Shown: in pieces, positions 46,796 through 59,600 of the stretch
How the letters are laid out: every line of letters starts with the position of its first letter
How positions within the stretch are numbered: the first letter of the stretch is position 1
DNA from: Bactrocera neohumeralis
Lineage: Eukaryota; Arthropoda; Insecta; Diptera; Tephritidae
Length of the DNA: 64,000 nucleotides
NCBI RefSeq assembly: GCF_024586455.1
Contig: NC_065922.1
Coordinates: 19,030,089 to 19,094,088, forward strand
Direction: 5' to 3'
Position numbers and translations under genes: made by a program
The notes under the pieces: model-generated
The model's input: only the letters and a program-made list of their open reading frames with translations
Told to the model about the DNA's origin: nothing
The model's database searches: none

Positions 46796-48785
46796 CTAAC
46801 AAATAATACCCTGATCTAAGCTTAAATTGTTGGCGGTGGCCGCCTTCGTCGCCACATGCATGTGATGGTGGTGATGGTGATGATGGTGATGTGCATGATG
46901 GTGCACGCCGTTCATGTGATGCTGGTGGAGCTGCTGCTGTTGCTGTTGCTGATGATGACTGCTGCCCAGCAGTAGTGCCGTTGTGGTGGTGGCTGCAGTG
47001 CTGCCATTGCTGCTGCCATTCACAATGGCGGTGGCGGTCACGGTGGCAGTGTTGGTGGCATTAGCATTGCTGTTGGCCATTTTGCTGCTACAACACTTGG
47101 TGGCCGCTGTGCCATTATTGTTGCTAATGCTTGACGTTTTGTTGTACCTGCCGGCGGCGTCCGTTGAGTGCCTGCAACCATTGCTGCTGGTGCCATTCGA
47201 CGACGACGCCGCCTTGCTGCCGCCACCACCGATGCAGAGTACGCAAGTCGTTTTATAGCTGGTAGCGGCGGCGCTGCCAATGCCGATGCCACCGCTGCCG
47301 CTGCGATTGTGTGCTATATGCGTCGTGACTTGTGTGACCGTCGCTGGCTCGGAGGCGCGTCGCCCGTTGCTGAGGCTGCCACTGCCAGCTGTGCCATTGT
47401 GTTGTTCGCCGCCATACTTGCGTGTTGTATCGAATTTCTTGGCAATACCGTTAGTGATTGGCGACTTCTTGCTGCTGCTGTTGCTGTTGCTGCCAGCGCT
47501 AACGCCGTTCATTTGTGTTGTTGTTGTTGTTGTTGCATGTAATGTTTGCTGATTTGTTGCTTGTGCCTCTTTCAAATGTGTTGTGGCGTGCTTTTCAAAG
47601 GCTGTGGGGCTGGTGTTGCCGCCTTCTAATTGAAACTTCTTCACCAATGCCTTGACCGAGGTCGGTGAGGCTTCGGTGTTTGGGGTTTTGCGTATAACTT
47701 TCGGTGTTGTGGGTGCGTCGGGGAAGAGGCAGTGCGTTGTTGTTGTTATATACTTTTCGTGATTCGCATTGTTGTTGCTGTGATTGCTACTGTTAGTATG
47801 CATGCTGCTGTTGTTGCTGTGATTACTGTGATTGTGATTGTAGCCGCTGGGTAGCGTAAATGTGGCAACCACATTAGCAGTGGCAACACCCGTTGCCGTC
47901 GTCGTATCACCCATTTCGCTGCCAGCAATCACAATGGTCGTGGTCGCTGTAGCCGTCAGTGGCTTCTTCACAACGCTGCCAACGTTGGCCGTTGATGGCG
48001 CTATTTTCTTTGTTGCCAGATAGGTGTTCTCCTTGTTGGAGTCTGAGGATGAATGGCGGCGCGCAAGCACCTGCAATTGTTGTTGCCTTTGCAGTTGCTG
48101 CTGTTGTTGTTGTTGCTGGCGATAGCCACCGTTGTATTGTAGCGGTATGGTGGTGGCACGCACAGCCGGCACCGTCACCACGGCGGTTGTGCGCTGTGTT
48201 GTCGCTGTTGTTGTTGTTGTTGCGCTCGCTTTAACGCCGTTCGTGTAACGCGCAGCGCTGCCAGCGCCATTCGTATACGTAGTGTGTGCGCCGTTATGAC
48301 GTGCAGTATTGTTGCTGTAACTACTGTTGCTGGCGCTGCGTCCATTATAGTTGCTGTAACCGTTGCTGTTGCTCTTATTGTACGCTGTCTTGCCGTTGGT
48401 GATAACCGGCTGTTTGTTGGTTGCGCTCTCCTCCGCCAATTCTTCGGCATCCGATGATTCCATTTTGCTGCCATTTGTACCATTCAATTGTTGTTCTGTG
48501 TCAATACTAATATTGAGCTCGTCCTCATCGCCGTCATCATGTGACATTTCGTTTTCCAATTCAGCTTCATTCGCTTCTACCTCATCGTCCTCTTCTTCCA
48601 CCTCGTCGTCGTCTTCATCTTCATCTACATCTACATCTTCTTCATCATCATCATCCTCATCGTCTGCAGCTGCGGCTGAGTCGACTGTCGTTGATTTGGT
48701 GATATCGGTGAGGATTTGTCTATCGATGGAGCATTCGTCTTTTAACCAAATGTGCTCGAGACATCCTGCAGCGGTCATGCGATCA
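46796..48785 (-). CDS. Drak: Drak last exon: kinase end and low-complexity tail
   Basis: The acceptor ttttgcag before 48,785 joins in frame as KPNDRMTAAGCLEHIWLKDE, the end of the kinase domain. The tail then shows a long Asp/Glu run (about 48,525-48,670), Asn/Ser- and Thr-rich stretches, a Gln run (48,070-48,120), a more ordered motif PKVIRKTPNTEASPTSVKAL (about 47,640-47,720) and a second Gln run (46,925-46,960). A His run (46,862-46,915) precedes stop TAG at 46,798-46,796. The motif around RKTPNTEASPTS stands out as non-repetitive and may be functional. Antisense frames over this exon are by-products of the triplet repeats. Confidence 0.9.
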
Positions 48786-49758
48786 CTGCAAAATAATTTG
48801 GTTGGAAATTAGTTTTGTGTTTATTGAATTTCTATGCGTTTCGAACTTACTTTGGCTTTATTCGCAATGCGCGACGTATAAAATCAATGGCCGCAGCGGA
48901 CACTCCGCCAAACAGCTTGTCCGGAAATGTCAGCGCACACTGCGAAATGTTGAGGAACGTTTCCTGTTTGGTTTCGCCGCCGAAAGGCGAAAAACCGGAC
49001 AGTAGCACATAGGCCAGCACGCCCACCGACCAAATGTCCGTCAATAATGAGAGCGGTTCGTATTGCAGCACCTCGGGTGCAACATAATCCGGTGTGCCGA
49101 CAATCTCACGCACATTGGTGCCCTCGGCAACCACGCGTGAGATGCCAAAATCGCACAGCTTCAAACCGTCTGCAAGTTACAACAACAACAAAAATCATGA
49201 TTAGTATGAAGGAATAGTGGTTTTTACAGTTATGTACGCACCTTCAATGCGCTCACCAGTGAGCAATATATTCTGCGGCTTCAAGTCCAGATGTGCTATG
49301 GAACGTTTGTGCAGATATTGCAATGCCTTAAGTACCTCGCGCATGCAATAGCGCGCATGTGCCTCACTGAGGCATTCCTCATTGTCTAGAAATGTCTGTA
49401 GCTCACCACCGGTTGCCCTGCAAGTATACAATTACAATTATTTATGAGTAAGATTGAACATACTAGCTATGTATATTTGGTATATGTAAGTATATGTAGA
49501 TATGTATATTTGTATGTGTGTATGTTTGTATGTAATTCAACTTACAGTTCCAGCAGCAACGCTGTGTCGGAGCGTGACTCGTGCACGGCATTCAATTTGA
49601 CAATATTGTCGGCGCCATCGCATAGCATTAGCACAGCGATCTCGTGTTTGATCTCCTTATCTGAGGATTGAGCGCGTCGGCGTCGTTTCAGAAATTTGGC
49701 AGCAAAATGTGTACCGGAATTTTTATGTATAGCGCGACGCACAGCAGCGAATTTGCCT
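46796..49758 (-). CDS. Drak: Drak, DAP-kinase-related Ser/Thr kinase (partial, four exons)
   Basis: A cytoplasmic Ser/Thr kinase of the DAPK/STK17 family; in Drosophila it phosphorylates myosin regulatory light chain and acts in epithelial morphogenesis. Exons at 49,758-49,546, 49,417-49,242, 49,169-48,851 and 48,785-46,796 join with matching phases (2, 1, 2) and canonical splice sites into 899 residues. Visible in order: the end of the glycine loop (RGKFAAVRR), ATP-binding Lys (FAAKFLK), helix-C Glu (EIKHEIAVL), catalytic loop HLDLKPQN, DFG, GTPDYVAPEVL, TDIWSVGVLAYVLLSGFSPF and RIKPNDRM. All key catalytic residues are present, so the kinase looks active. The start codon and glycine-loop start lie in an upstream exon not found in the window. 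A 660-residue low-complexity tail follows the kinase domain. Confidence 0.93.
48851..49169 (-). CDS. Drak: Drak exon: activation segment and C-lobe
   Basis: Acceptor cttgcag before 49,169; donor gtaagt at 48,850-48,845. It codes DGLKLCDFGISRVVAEGTNV (DFG), VGTPDYVAPEVLQYEPLSLL (APE), the helix-F segment TDIWSVGVL and the C-lobe through AAIDFIRRALRIKP. Confidence 0.93.
49242..49417 (-). CDS. Drak: Drak exon: hinge to catalytic loop
   Basis: Acceptor cttgcag before 49,417; donor gtgcgt at 49,241-49,236. It codes ATGGELQTFLDNEECLSEAH, then YCMREVLKALQYLHKRSIAH with the catalytic loop HLDLKPQN and NILLTGERIE. Confidence 0.92.
49546..49758 (-). CDS. Drak: Drak exon: glycine-loop end, Lys and helix C
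   Basis: The acceptor tctacag precedes 49,758 and the donor gtaagt occupies 49,545-49,540. It codes RGKFAAVRRAIHKNSGTHFA, AKFLKRRRRAQSSDKEIKHE and on to SRSDTALLLEL. The first base completes a codon from a missing upstream exon. Confidence 0.92.
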
Positions 49759-49759
49759 C

Positions 49760-50055
49760 TGTAGAAGAGAGAAAACATAATTGGATAAGTTAAAGAAAAT
49801 AAATTTATTTAAAATATATTTGTTAAGGGCTGTATAGAGCGCTCTACGAATAACTTATACAATATATGCGCGCCGAAATGTAGGCAATATTATTTCACCG
49901 AAACATATTAGCAGGTGGTACGGCAGGCATAAGCTTACCAACACACAAATTTTAGCTTTGAAAATGCTTAGAAGAGAAATGAACAGTTTTTTTCACGAAG
50001 GAACCAGATTTTTGCAACAACTTCTACGAAGTTAGCGTACGAAATAAGTTTAGAA
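49760..50055 (-). other. Drak intron, 5' side of first visible exon
   Basis: AT-rich intronic sequence without recognised elements. Confidence 0.45.
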
Positions 50056-50059
50056 CTTA

Positions 50060-50455
50060 GGTAGAGGTCAACAGCATAGAACGTAGGACGCCGATCACAC
50101 TTCGGCAGAGCTTTCTCTTTAACTGCACCCCCTGCAGTGATGAGTGACAAGCCGAGACTTACCGAGGAAGTAAATGGGGTTAGTTCTCCGTAATAACAGC
50201 CCTCGGCCGGTTAAAATCCGGGTCAATTCCGGTAACCTAGAACCGGCTGTGGTGGAATTACTACTCATGATACTAGCCACCTCTTTGCGTGACCTTTTAA
50301 CCCTGCACATCTGACACTCTTCTCCCTTTGGTCGGACCCCGTCGAAATACCACGTTTCCTGGGCTTACCGTTGGGTGACATCGATGACATATTATCCAAT
50401 CCTTACCATCCCAACGGGGATTAGGTACCCGTTACAACAACAACAAAAACAACAA
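50060..50455 (+). repeat. Probable retroposon with CAA-rich tail
   Basis: A GC-richer 340-bp block ends ggtacccgttacaacaacaa followed by caaaaacaacaaaaac. A CAA-rich 3' tail on a compact unit is typical of SINE or truncated non-LTR copies in flies. I cannot assign the family. It lies in Drak intronic DNA. Confidence 0.5.
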
Positions 50456-50459
50456 AAAC

Positions 50460-52810
50460 ATGAGTAACAAACTTTGTTTTGCGGTTTCAGAGGGGGATCT
50501 GGAAAATCTCGGCTGGATTTGGAAAACTTATTTCTAGCTCTTCAAGGCAAAGTGATATTAAACTTGTAAAATCACGCGTCCTTGCGATTATTGTAAAAAA
50601 GATGACATAGACGGCTTTACAAATATATCGACATAGCGCCGAATATGGATTAAATTTTCAAATAAATTTTGCTATCTTTGTAGAGCAGGTATTATTGAAA
50701 GATAAATTAATTCGGTTAGTAAATACGTTTCGAAAAATACTTATACAACGACAGTTAACGGAATTTGAAGAGAAATCAGTTTGGAAGACTATAAAAAGTA
50801 TACCATTAGAGCCTTTCAAATACGATTCTTCAATATGTTATGGATATAATTTCAAACTTTCCTTGAAAGGTAAATGCATTCGTTGAATAACCATAGTCCA
50901 TGGTCCAAACTGAAGGATTTGTTTGCGATTAAAACTATTTGAAAAAAAATGTCGAGAAATTTTAAATTTCTTTTGCAAAAATGTCTGCCAAAATCCAATT
51001 TTTAGTTTTTCGCCTCGTCCAAGTTAAGGTTTTAACTAAAACACATATTTTTTCACTTTAGATGATCCTATAAGAAGTTATCCTGCCAACGTGGGCGCAT
51101 CTTTTTCCGAGGGGTCACCGGAAATGGCGTCCTAATGACAGAGTTTAAAATATTTTTTTTACAAAAAATTTCAGAATTTCTCTGTTAATAGTGTATGTTT
51201 GTAACAATAAAAAACTCTAATAAAATATTTCATTTTTTATATGAAAAAAAAATGGTTGAAAAAAGGCTGTTTTTTATCCGAGGAAACCCATGTAACCTCT
51301 TAAGCGATCTCAATGTTTGCCCAAAGAAATTCTTGTCAGGAATGAAATAAGTGTTCAGGTAAACCTACAAATGTCTCAATAAACATAAGCATTTCAACAC
51401 ACACAAAGTCACAAGCAGGCTGCCAGACTGGAAGCACGTGACGCGTGACAGAAGTCACCAAACAACAACAGTACAGCCCAGTTTTGGATGTCCACCCATG
51501 GGCAGACTTGGTCTAAATGTCAATGTTGCATTTTTAGTGGACTTAGTGGCATTACGCAGCTGCAGAGCACACATACACATGTATATTTTTATGTATGTAT
51601 ATGTGTGTCTCACACAAATTGTCATCTTTATTGCAAAGGTGCGCATAAGTGACGGAAATTGTTCACGTTTTGTCGCCGCGTGGACTTTTATTGCCTGCAA
51701 CTGTAGTTTCAAAGCTAGCTTGTAATACGTTATAACAACAACAATAAACAAAAACATTTTAGGTATGACGCATAGCAATGAGCAGCACAATTATCACGGT
51801 GACGTTGACGGCACAAGCAAAAAGAGAAAAAGGCAAAATAAATCAGAGAAGTACGTAACTAAAATGACGCCAAAACATATGTGAAAATATACATATGTAC
51901 ATATGTGCGTATAATTTTGAGTATGTGTATGTGTGTGTGACGTATTGGCAAACTGCGAGCAAGAAATGTCAACAATAGTCAATAATAAAAGTCAGCGGAA
52001 CGGATTTGCTTCCAGCATAGACGAAAAAGCGCAGCAACTGAAGAAAGAATTTACACTGATTTAAGATACCAGAATAATGTCTGGTAAGCGCGATGTGCTC
52101 TCCTAAAGATATTGAGCATTCTTCGTACAGCAGTGGGAAGTTTAATGTCAGTTCGGTTGCGAAAACCATTACAAAGCTTAAGGAGACTAGAAAAAAATAT
52201 TTATTATTACCACTTCGGTTATATGGTATATTTAAAGCAAAAAAATAAAAAAAAACTCGAGAAAAAACTTAAAATTGTTGAAAACTATTATAAAGCTTAA
52301 GGAGATTCAAGAATATACTTAAAATTTTTAATATTATCACTTTTATTAGTAACACTTAGTAAATATATTTCATCCAATAAGAATTTGAGTTAAAACTGAA
52401 ATAGATCACCAGCCTCTTATTGCATTTAAGCAGCCATTCACACTCATCCAACCAAAGTTATCAGCGAAAAGCATTGAAGATCCTCCCTTTTGCAACTTTT
52501 TCTCGAAAATCCGCGTAAGCACACTTGCGATCCCTAACCTGTAGACAGCTCATTTAATTTTGAGTGTCAAAAATATTTCACACAGAACATGCTTGCATCA
52601 GCTCTTAACTTTCTGACTCTGCCAAATGAGTATATTTATGCTTTATCCATGAAAGCTGGATATAGAAAGTGTTATAATAGATTAAAATGCTTAATATAAA
52701 TATTTGCCCAATATACATTGGTAATCCTCGGAATATGCTATAGCTGGAAATCTAACTTGAGCGTCAATGATTAGCTGAATTATGTACTTAAGGTTTAAAT
52801 CAGTATTATA
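50460..52810. other. Drak upstream or intronic DNA, nothing recognised
   Basis: No splice-supported Drak exon was found. CA-rich runs occur near 51,930-51,945. Confidence 0.4.
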
Positions 52811-52813
52811 TGC

Positions 52814-53573
52814 GATATTTGGCACTAAAATTTTGTCTAAAGGTTCAATTCAACGTGATTACAATTTCTTTAAAAAAAATTTTGGGAAACTTTGCAAGGA
52901 TATTTATACGAAAAAAAAGGTTTTAAGTATCTTGGATATGGAGAAAAAATTTTGGTAAAATTTACATAAATAAAAACAAACAACAAAAAGCCCATATGGC
53001 AACGCTAGATCCTTATTTTAAAGATCTAATTGTGGGAAAAGTTTAATATGCGCAAAATTACTTTTGGGAAATGTGCTTAATCAGAAGATGGCACTTCAAA
53101 TCCACATTTTTTAAAAAAGTCATCCGATTGCAGTTATCCCATTTCTTAAAATTTTTCATTAGATGTAACAAGGATCAAACTTTTTATTTCATATACCCAC
53201 CAATAGGTGGCGCCACCAGAAACAGTTTTATTTAAAAAGTTCTGTTTCTTTTGCGACAGACCTTGTATTCGATATTTGGCATTAAAATTTGTCTAAAGGT
53301 TCAATTCAGCGTGATTACAATTTCTTTAAAAATATTTTTGGGAAACTTTGCAAGAATATTTATACGACGAAAAAGGTTTTAAGTATCTTGGATATGGAGA
53401 AAAAATTTTGGTAAAATTTACATAAATAAAAACAAACAACAAAAAAGATCTGTTTGATTGTGGGAAAAGTTTAATATGTGCAAAATTATTTTTTGATAAA
53501 TGTGCATGATTCAAGTCCACATTTTTTATAAAAAAAAATTCAGTCCGATTGCTTTTTCATTAGATGTAATAAT
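52814..53573. repeat. Direct repeat pair, ~360 and ~300 bp
   Basis: 52,814-53,170 and 53,271-53,573 share gatatttggca, gtctaaaggttcaattca, cgtgattacaatttcttt, ttaagtatcttggatatgg and a tail ending cattagatgtaa. The second copy lacks about 50 bp present in the first (around 53,010-53,035 and 53,130-53,150). Offset 457 bp. Confidence 0.88.
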
Positions 53574-53574
53574 A

Positions 53575-54048
53575 GGTTTTTAATAGAGACGCTGCAAAAG
53601 TAGACCGAACGACGCCAATTTTTCTCCGCTCTATTGACATTTTTCTTCGGTAAGGTTTGCCATTTCATAATGGAATGGATCAAGACCGGCACGTTACTGA
53701 GAATGGGAATCGCTACCACTCAATGATAACCGAAAATTTTTGGCTCGAATTGGATGATATGGACTTGGACAATATGTGATTCCAACAGGATGGCGCCACA
53801 AGCCACACAGCGAATGTCACAATCGATTTATTGAAAACCAAGTTTGGTGAACGTGTTATCTCACGAAATGGCACAATCAATTTGTCGCCTAGGTCGTGTG
53901 ATTTGACGCCGTTAACGGCTACGGCAAGCCGGCAAACCAACAAGCAAGCGAGGGGACTTCTGCAAGCGAAGGGAATAATAGGAATAAAGGGATTCATTGA
54001 TATGTCAAAAAAAATAAATTTTTGTAGCGCTCTTATTGAAACCCCCTT
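53575..54048 (+). mobile_element. Short DD41D-type mariner deletion derivative
   Basis: The ends ggtttttaatagagacgctg and the inverted ...agcgctcttattgaaacccc form imperfect terminal repeats. The middle codes DDMDLDNM-FQQDGATSHTAN (second catalytic Asp, after a stop), then VTIDLLKTKFGERVISRNG and SPRSCDLTPL. It stops just before the third Asp, where a deletion joins the tail. About 475 bp, against ~1.3 kb for a full copy. A different lineage from the 29,518 element. Confidence 0.75.
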
Positions 54049-54049
54049 T

Positions 54050-55315
54050 AAAAATATTACATACACACATGCATTCGTCTATTTCATATACTCATTATAT
54101 AGCACAAAGCAAGTTCGCAATATTGAAATGGCATAAACACCGCCAGAAGACAGTAACGAGGACAACCATAACATTTTAAAGGTAAAAAACCTACAAACAC
54201 AGGTGCAATTGTCGACAATCGTTAGACTGCGAGATGCCACTAAATCTTTTCGAGCTTTTTAGAAGCCCTTGTTTTGGAGCTAAAACAGCAGCAACACCTC
54301 AAACCAAAATCTAACAACGAACCCTCGTAAATAACAACGATCACAATCCATACATAAACACGTATGTACGATATATGTACAATATATACATTGTACGGCG
54401 CAGCTTACGAGCCAGATCGACGGCGAGGAAAACCACTTTGGTGCACTCAAACGGATGTGTACGCTTTGTCTGGACACGTCGTCTTAGGCGTGAGTAGCCA
54501 GCCGCCCGGTTTTAGTAGTGCTGGCGCCGACATCCCGTTCATTGATGGAGCGGACTATAACAACAAAAATAACAATAATAACAGCAGAAGCAACAATAAT
54601 AGCAGCAGCAACAACAAGGCGAGTCGAGAACAACATCGCTTGCGTGTCTAGAATGATGAGTAAGGCGTGCTTTGGCACTAACAACCTTAATAATGAAGGC
54701 TTCTTACAAATACAAAGCACGCACACATGCATACATATGTAAATGACATACATACATACATATATATAATATACAAGTAGTATGTATGTAGATGTCAGCG
54801 CAACCATAAACAGCAATGAAATGTTGCAGGTTGTAGGAGCAAAGTAAGGATGCGTGTTGTTGCAACAGTAGCAGCTGTCACGCACACATGGGCATACATA
54901 TGAGCAAACACACACATATGCATATGTGGATTACATAAGCGCACATGCAGATGCTCAATTTGGTGACAATTTATGAGCAAAGGGTACGTGGCACGTAATG
55001 CCAAGTCCATCTTATTAGTAATGCAGTTAGAATGGTTTGGTTCGTGGTTCATTGGCTTCCACTCGTCAGCTTTGTATGTTTGTGTGTTGTTAAGCCGTTC
55101 GGGAGGCTGCTGATTTGTTGATTGGTCTGCTGGTTGGCTTTGACGCAAATATGGCTTTGGTCACGCAACACTTTTGAAAGCATTCGTGTAAATTATGTTG
55201 CAATCGACGGCTTAAAATTCTGGCTGCAGGAAATCAATGCATTAATTTAAGAATTGCATTAGAGAGAACATGTCGAAGCGGTAATGTTGTTTGTCAGGTC
55301 AGTTGGAGTATCAAA
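54050..55315. other. Upstream Drak region with triplet repeats
   Basis: An AAC/AGC-rich tract at 54,560-54,625 gives an Asn/Ser-rich plus frame (54,364-54,651) and an Ala/Val/Ile-rich minus frame (54,484-54,915). Neither has splice or family support. It could be 5' leader sequence. Confidence 0.4.
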
Positions 55316-56380
55316 AAGAATAAAAAAATATATGTATTCAAGGAGAAATAAATTAAATAATAAAAATTAAAGAACAAATTAAGAAGTTAAAAAATAAAAG
55401 AGAAAACAATTAAAAAATAAATTAAAAATTTTGCAAAAAATAGAAATTAAAAGTTTTTAAATTGAAAATAATATTTTAATAAAAAAATAAATAAAAAAAA
55501 TAAATAAAAAAAATAATTTAAAAAAAAATAAATGATAAAAAAATAATAAAAAATAAATTAACTAAGAAAACCATTAGGAATTAAAGAAAAATTAAAAATT
55601 TTAATTAAAAATTAAATGAATTATTTGGCTGAATAACAAAAAAAATTAATAAATAAAAATTAATAATAACATAAATAAATATAAATAATACATACATAAA
55701 TAAAAAAATAACCAAACAAATTAATTAATTAAAATTAAAAAAAAACATTTAAATTGAAAATACATAAAAATAATAATTTAATAGTTAATAAAAATAATTA
55801 ATGAATTAAGAAAAATTATAAATCAAATTTTTAAATTAAAACCATAGTTTAAAAGGAAAAAAAATAAAATAAAAAAATTAATTAAGTAATAAATATTAAC
55901 AAAACATTCCTAAATACAAAAAATAAATTGAAAAAACATAAAAATAATAATTTAATAGTCAATAAAAATAATTAAAGAATTAAGAAAAAATTAAGAATCA
56001 AATTTTTAAATTAAAAATAAACTAAAACAATAATTTAAAAGAAAAAATAAGCAAATTAGAAAATAAAATGAATTTAATAAAAAAATTAATTTAATTAAAA
56101 ACATAATAATTAAGAAAAAATTAATAAATACATAATTAAATACGAGTATTAATAAAAATATTAAAAATCTTAAGAAAAAATTAATTAATTAATTAAATTA
56201 AAAAAATTATTTAATTAATTTTTAAAAATATTTAATTTAATTAAATAAATTATTTACTGTAGTTTTCATGTAAAACAGTAAAATTATTAATTAAAAAAAT
56301 ATATTTAATTAAAAAGTTATTTTTTTAATTTATTATAATTAAAAACAAAATATGTATATATACAATTATATACATACATA
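55316..56380. repeat. Low-complexity AT block
   Basis: About 1 kb of aaataaa/aattaaa words, nearly devoid of G and C. Confidence 0.85.
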
Positions 56381-56479
56381 TATAGGTTTTTCAGTTTGTT
56401 TATATTCCCTAATATTTTTGTAACAGCAATTTTATTTTATTTTTTTTGGAATTAATGTCACTTCCCTAGCAACATCGTT

Positions 56480-56640
56480 TCAGATTTAGATAATTTCACG
56501 TTTTGGACCGGTCGATTGGCCACCAAGATCAAGTGGTATCATACTGATCAATTTTTTCCTAGTGGGGATATGTAAAGTCTAATGCCTTTGTGGACAATCC
56601 CACTTCAATTCTGGCCTAGAGCTAATATAAGGTTTTATTT
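56480..56640 (+). mobile_element. Rosa-type mariner fragment
   Basis: Contains ataatttcacgttttgg, ccggtcgattggccaccaag and the tgggggatatgtaaagtcta-like block coding GYVKS. It corresponds to 21,640-21,770 of the longer copy. Confidence 0.7.
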
Positions 56641-56644
56641 GAGA

Positions 56645-59600
56645 AATTATATGACGACTTTAAAGGTGGTATGTCTTCATATGAACTAACCCTTCATATG
56701 AACTTCAGACTACGCAAATGAATCGAAGATCACCTGAGATCACCACATACATATTTATTGATATACTTGTAGTATTCATACAATACAAAACAATAAAAAA
56801 TGAGCAGCTCTATAATTATCTACATATAAATACACAAGTGCGCTCTACAACACTATTTCCATATATTCAAAATCAAAACTTGCCTTCAAAACGAAAACTA
56901 AAAAAACCGCAGTAAACAAGTAATTTAAATTAAATAAGGGCATTTACGAAATCACCAAATTATAGATTTTGCTAAACCAGTGATGTAATCGCTACATTTT
57001 CACAGCGCTCGGCGTTTAACGGCTTTGTTGACAATCGTTTTTTGTGAGCCTACCTTTTTGTAGATATGACTTCTCGGCTTAAAAGCATTGATCGTGGGCG
57101 TGCGATTTTTATGCGCCTCTTTTGCGTGCGGCGACAGAATGAATACCTCGAAAAAATCTAAAAAAAAAAAAAAAAAAAAAAAAATACTTGTCCGCGCACA
57201 GAGTACAGTTATTGAACCTTTGGAGGCTGAGAATTTCGTATAATTATAAACTATGGTTTTGACTTCATTTTTTGTGCGGACTTTAGCCGCTTTTGCGGTT
57301 TCGTGTTCGTACGGTGGCGGTTCGGCTGATTTGTTGACTTGTTGGCTGCTCGTTTGGAGTGTTGACTGCTCGCTTAGGGCACGCAAAGTTCATGGTTCAT
57401 TTCGCTTGCTTCACATTTCGGTTTGCTTTTAGCTTTACTTTTGTTGTTGTTTTTGTTTGCTCAAAAGTATTGTTTTTAGCTATTCGGTTACATGGCGGCG
57501 TTCGCTCGCCAAAGCGGTTTGGCCAAAGCTATTGTTGACTTGGCGGCGGCGCAACAGTGGACACTCCCACCCACATGCCGATCAAAATAGACGCACACAC
57601 ACATACATACAGACATATATGTGTATATTCATTATGTGGTTACATAAATGTATCTATGGAGATAAGTGTGTGCTGCCGAGTTGAAAAACGCTGAGTGGCG
57701 GCCTGCTGTACGGCAAAAGCGATGCGCAGCGGCGGGTGGGCACACAGCACGTTCTGCTCGCGCCATGTTGTTGCCATTTGTATATGGACATTTACATGGG
57801 CACACTCAACAGCAACACACATACACACATATACTTGTACATATTTGTGTGTGTTGTTGCGTTTTTAACTATTTGCCTCATTAATTTTTCGCATATCGTG
57901 CGATTCCAGCACTGGACGGCATACATACATACTTATATGGGCGCTTATACACACACACACCTATAAAGTTATAGCGGCTTTTTGACTTGTCGCGTCGCAC
58001 AAAGGTAAATGCGCAACAATGTGGCGAACCTTAAATGGCCAAGATTTCTGTTGTCTTCTATTGATCGATCACGAATGTACATACATACATATGTCCATAT
58101 GTACTTCAGTGTGTATGTACATACATATGTATGTATGTGCTTAAAGCAAATCAGCGGCAACAAGTCAACAATTTTCGACGCGCTTTTGCGGCGATCATTA
58201 ATTTTTTTGCAGATTCTTTGGGTAGGTTTTCATTTTGCGACATTTGTCAGCCCGTAAATGGCGGAAGATATCACTTTACAGAGAACCGCAGTGCCCCGCG
58301 CTTATCCACAGAACAGGAGGCAGCTGGTGAGCGACCAAAAAAAATTGTTTATGAAAATGTTTTTAACAAAATAAGAGATTTTTTATAATTTAAGATATTT
58401 TTGGCAATAAATACAACAATAAAAATATGGCATACACATTTTTTGTTGTGAAATCTCTTTGGTCACAATAACAAAATCATTGGACTGCAACAAAATTGCG
58501 TAATAAACAAAATTCCGTCATCCTCGCAGTGCACAAAGCGCCACTTTTTAGTGAGAAATGAACTGCTTAGAAGTATTGTTAGGAATACCTGGTTTAAGAA
58601 CCAAATGTTTTAACAGAAGAAAGTTAAAAGGTTGCCACTTGTCGGAGAAAAATTAACTACAAAAATCAAGCTATGAAAATACGCTACAGTCTAAAAATTT
58701 TTTACTCTTAAAAAAAATTAATTTAAAAAAATTATGAGTGTTGCCAGATCTTTCAAATTTTTTAACTAAATAAATAAAATATTACAAAGCGGTCCTTCAA
58801 ATAATGAAGTTTTAATAAAATTTCATTCAAAAACACATGAAGGGTTGCCACCTGTTTGAAATTTTAAAGAATTGCCAACTTCTGTCAAAAAATGCTAGTG
58901 TATGTTAAATTAAGCAAACTCAAACTAAGGATTTTTTAAAAACATTTTAATCGAATATATGAACATACATACATATGTGTGTAAACAGTTGCCACCTTTT
59001 TAAAATTTTAAGTCAATCATATTAGTAAATTCATATAGCTTTCAATAAAAAAATATCTTGACAACTTTTACGCTTTTGTTAGAAAATTTAATCCCGTTAA
59101 ACTGGTGACATAGCCTACTTTTTGGCGCAACTTATATAACTTGAGCCAGGAAGATTAACGACTTCACAAAGCAGCATATTTAAAGTGAACGAACAAAATT
59201 GTTCTGAATTTCCTCCCGACCTGCCAACAACTAGCAAAAATAAATATCACAATACTTTCAATCTCAAAATATACCAACTGACCCTTGCAGTGTTCACCGT
59301 GAATACCTACCTTAAAATATTTATGTAATTTAATCAATATTAAATTACACACAAAGTGAAGGCCGATATGGGTCAACAGCATTCGCTTATATAAACAAAC
59401 AAGTAAAGTCGCACTTCAGTTCCGCACTTGGAAGCGGTGTGAGTCAAGGATTGCCGGCTGCCGAATAATTTATTGTACTTGTGGTGCTATGTATCCGATA
59501 TGCTGTGCGCCATGCAATCAAAAGTACAACAATGCGTAAGTGGTGGCCGGTGCTTAATTGTTGCCATGATTTTGACCGCTGAGCTGCGAGAATGCGGTGA

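Noticed and set aside
47168..48812. Long plus-strand open frames opposite the Drak last exon
   Set aside because: They arise from triplet repeats read in antisense (runs of Cys, Ser, Leu, Ala) and have no family resemblance; the minus frame is spliced in phase to a kinase domain.
54364..54915. Opposed Asn-rich and Ala/Ile-rich frames
   Set aside because: Both depend on an AAC/AGC repeat; neither has splice-phase support.
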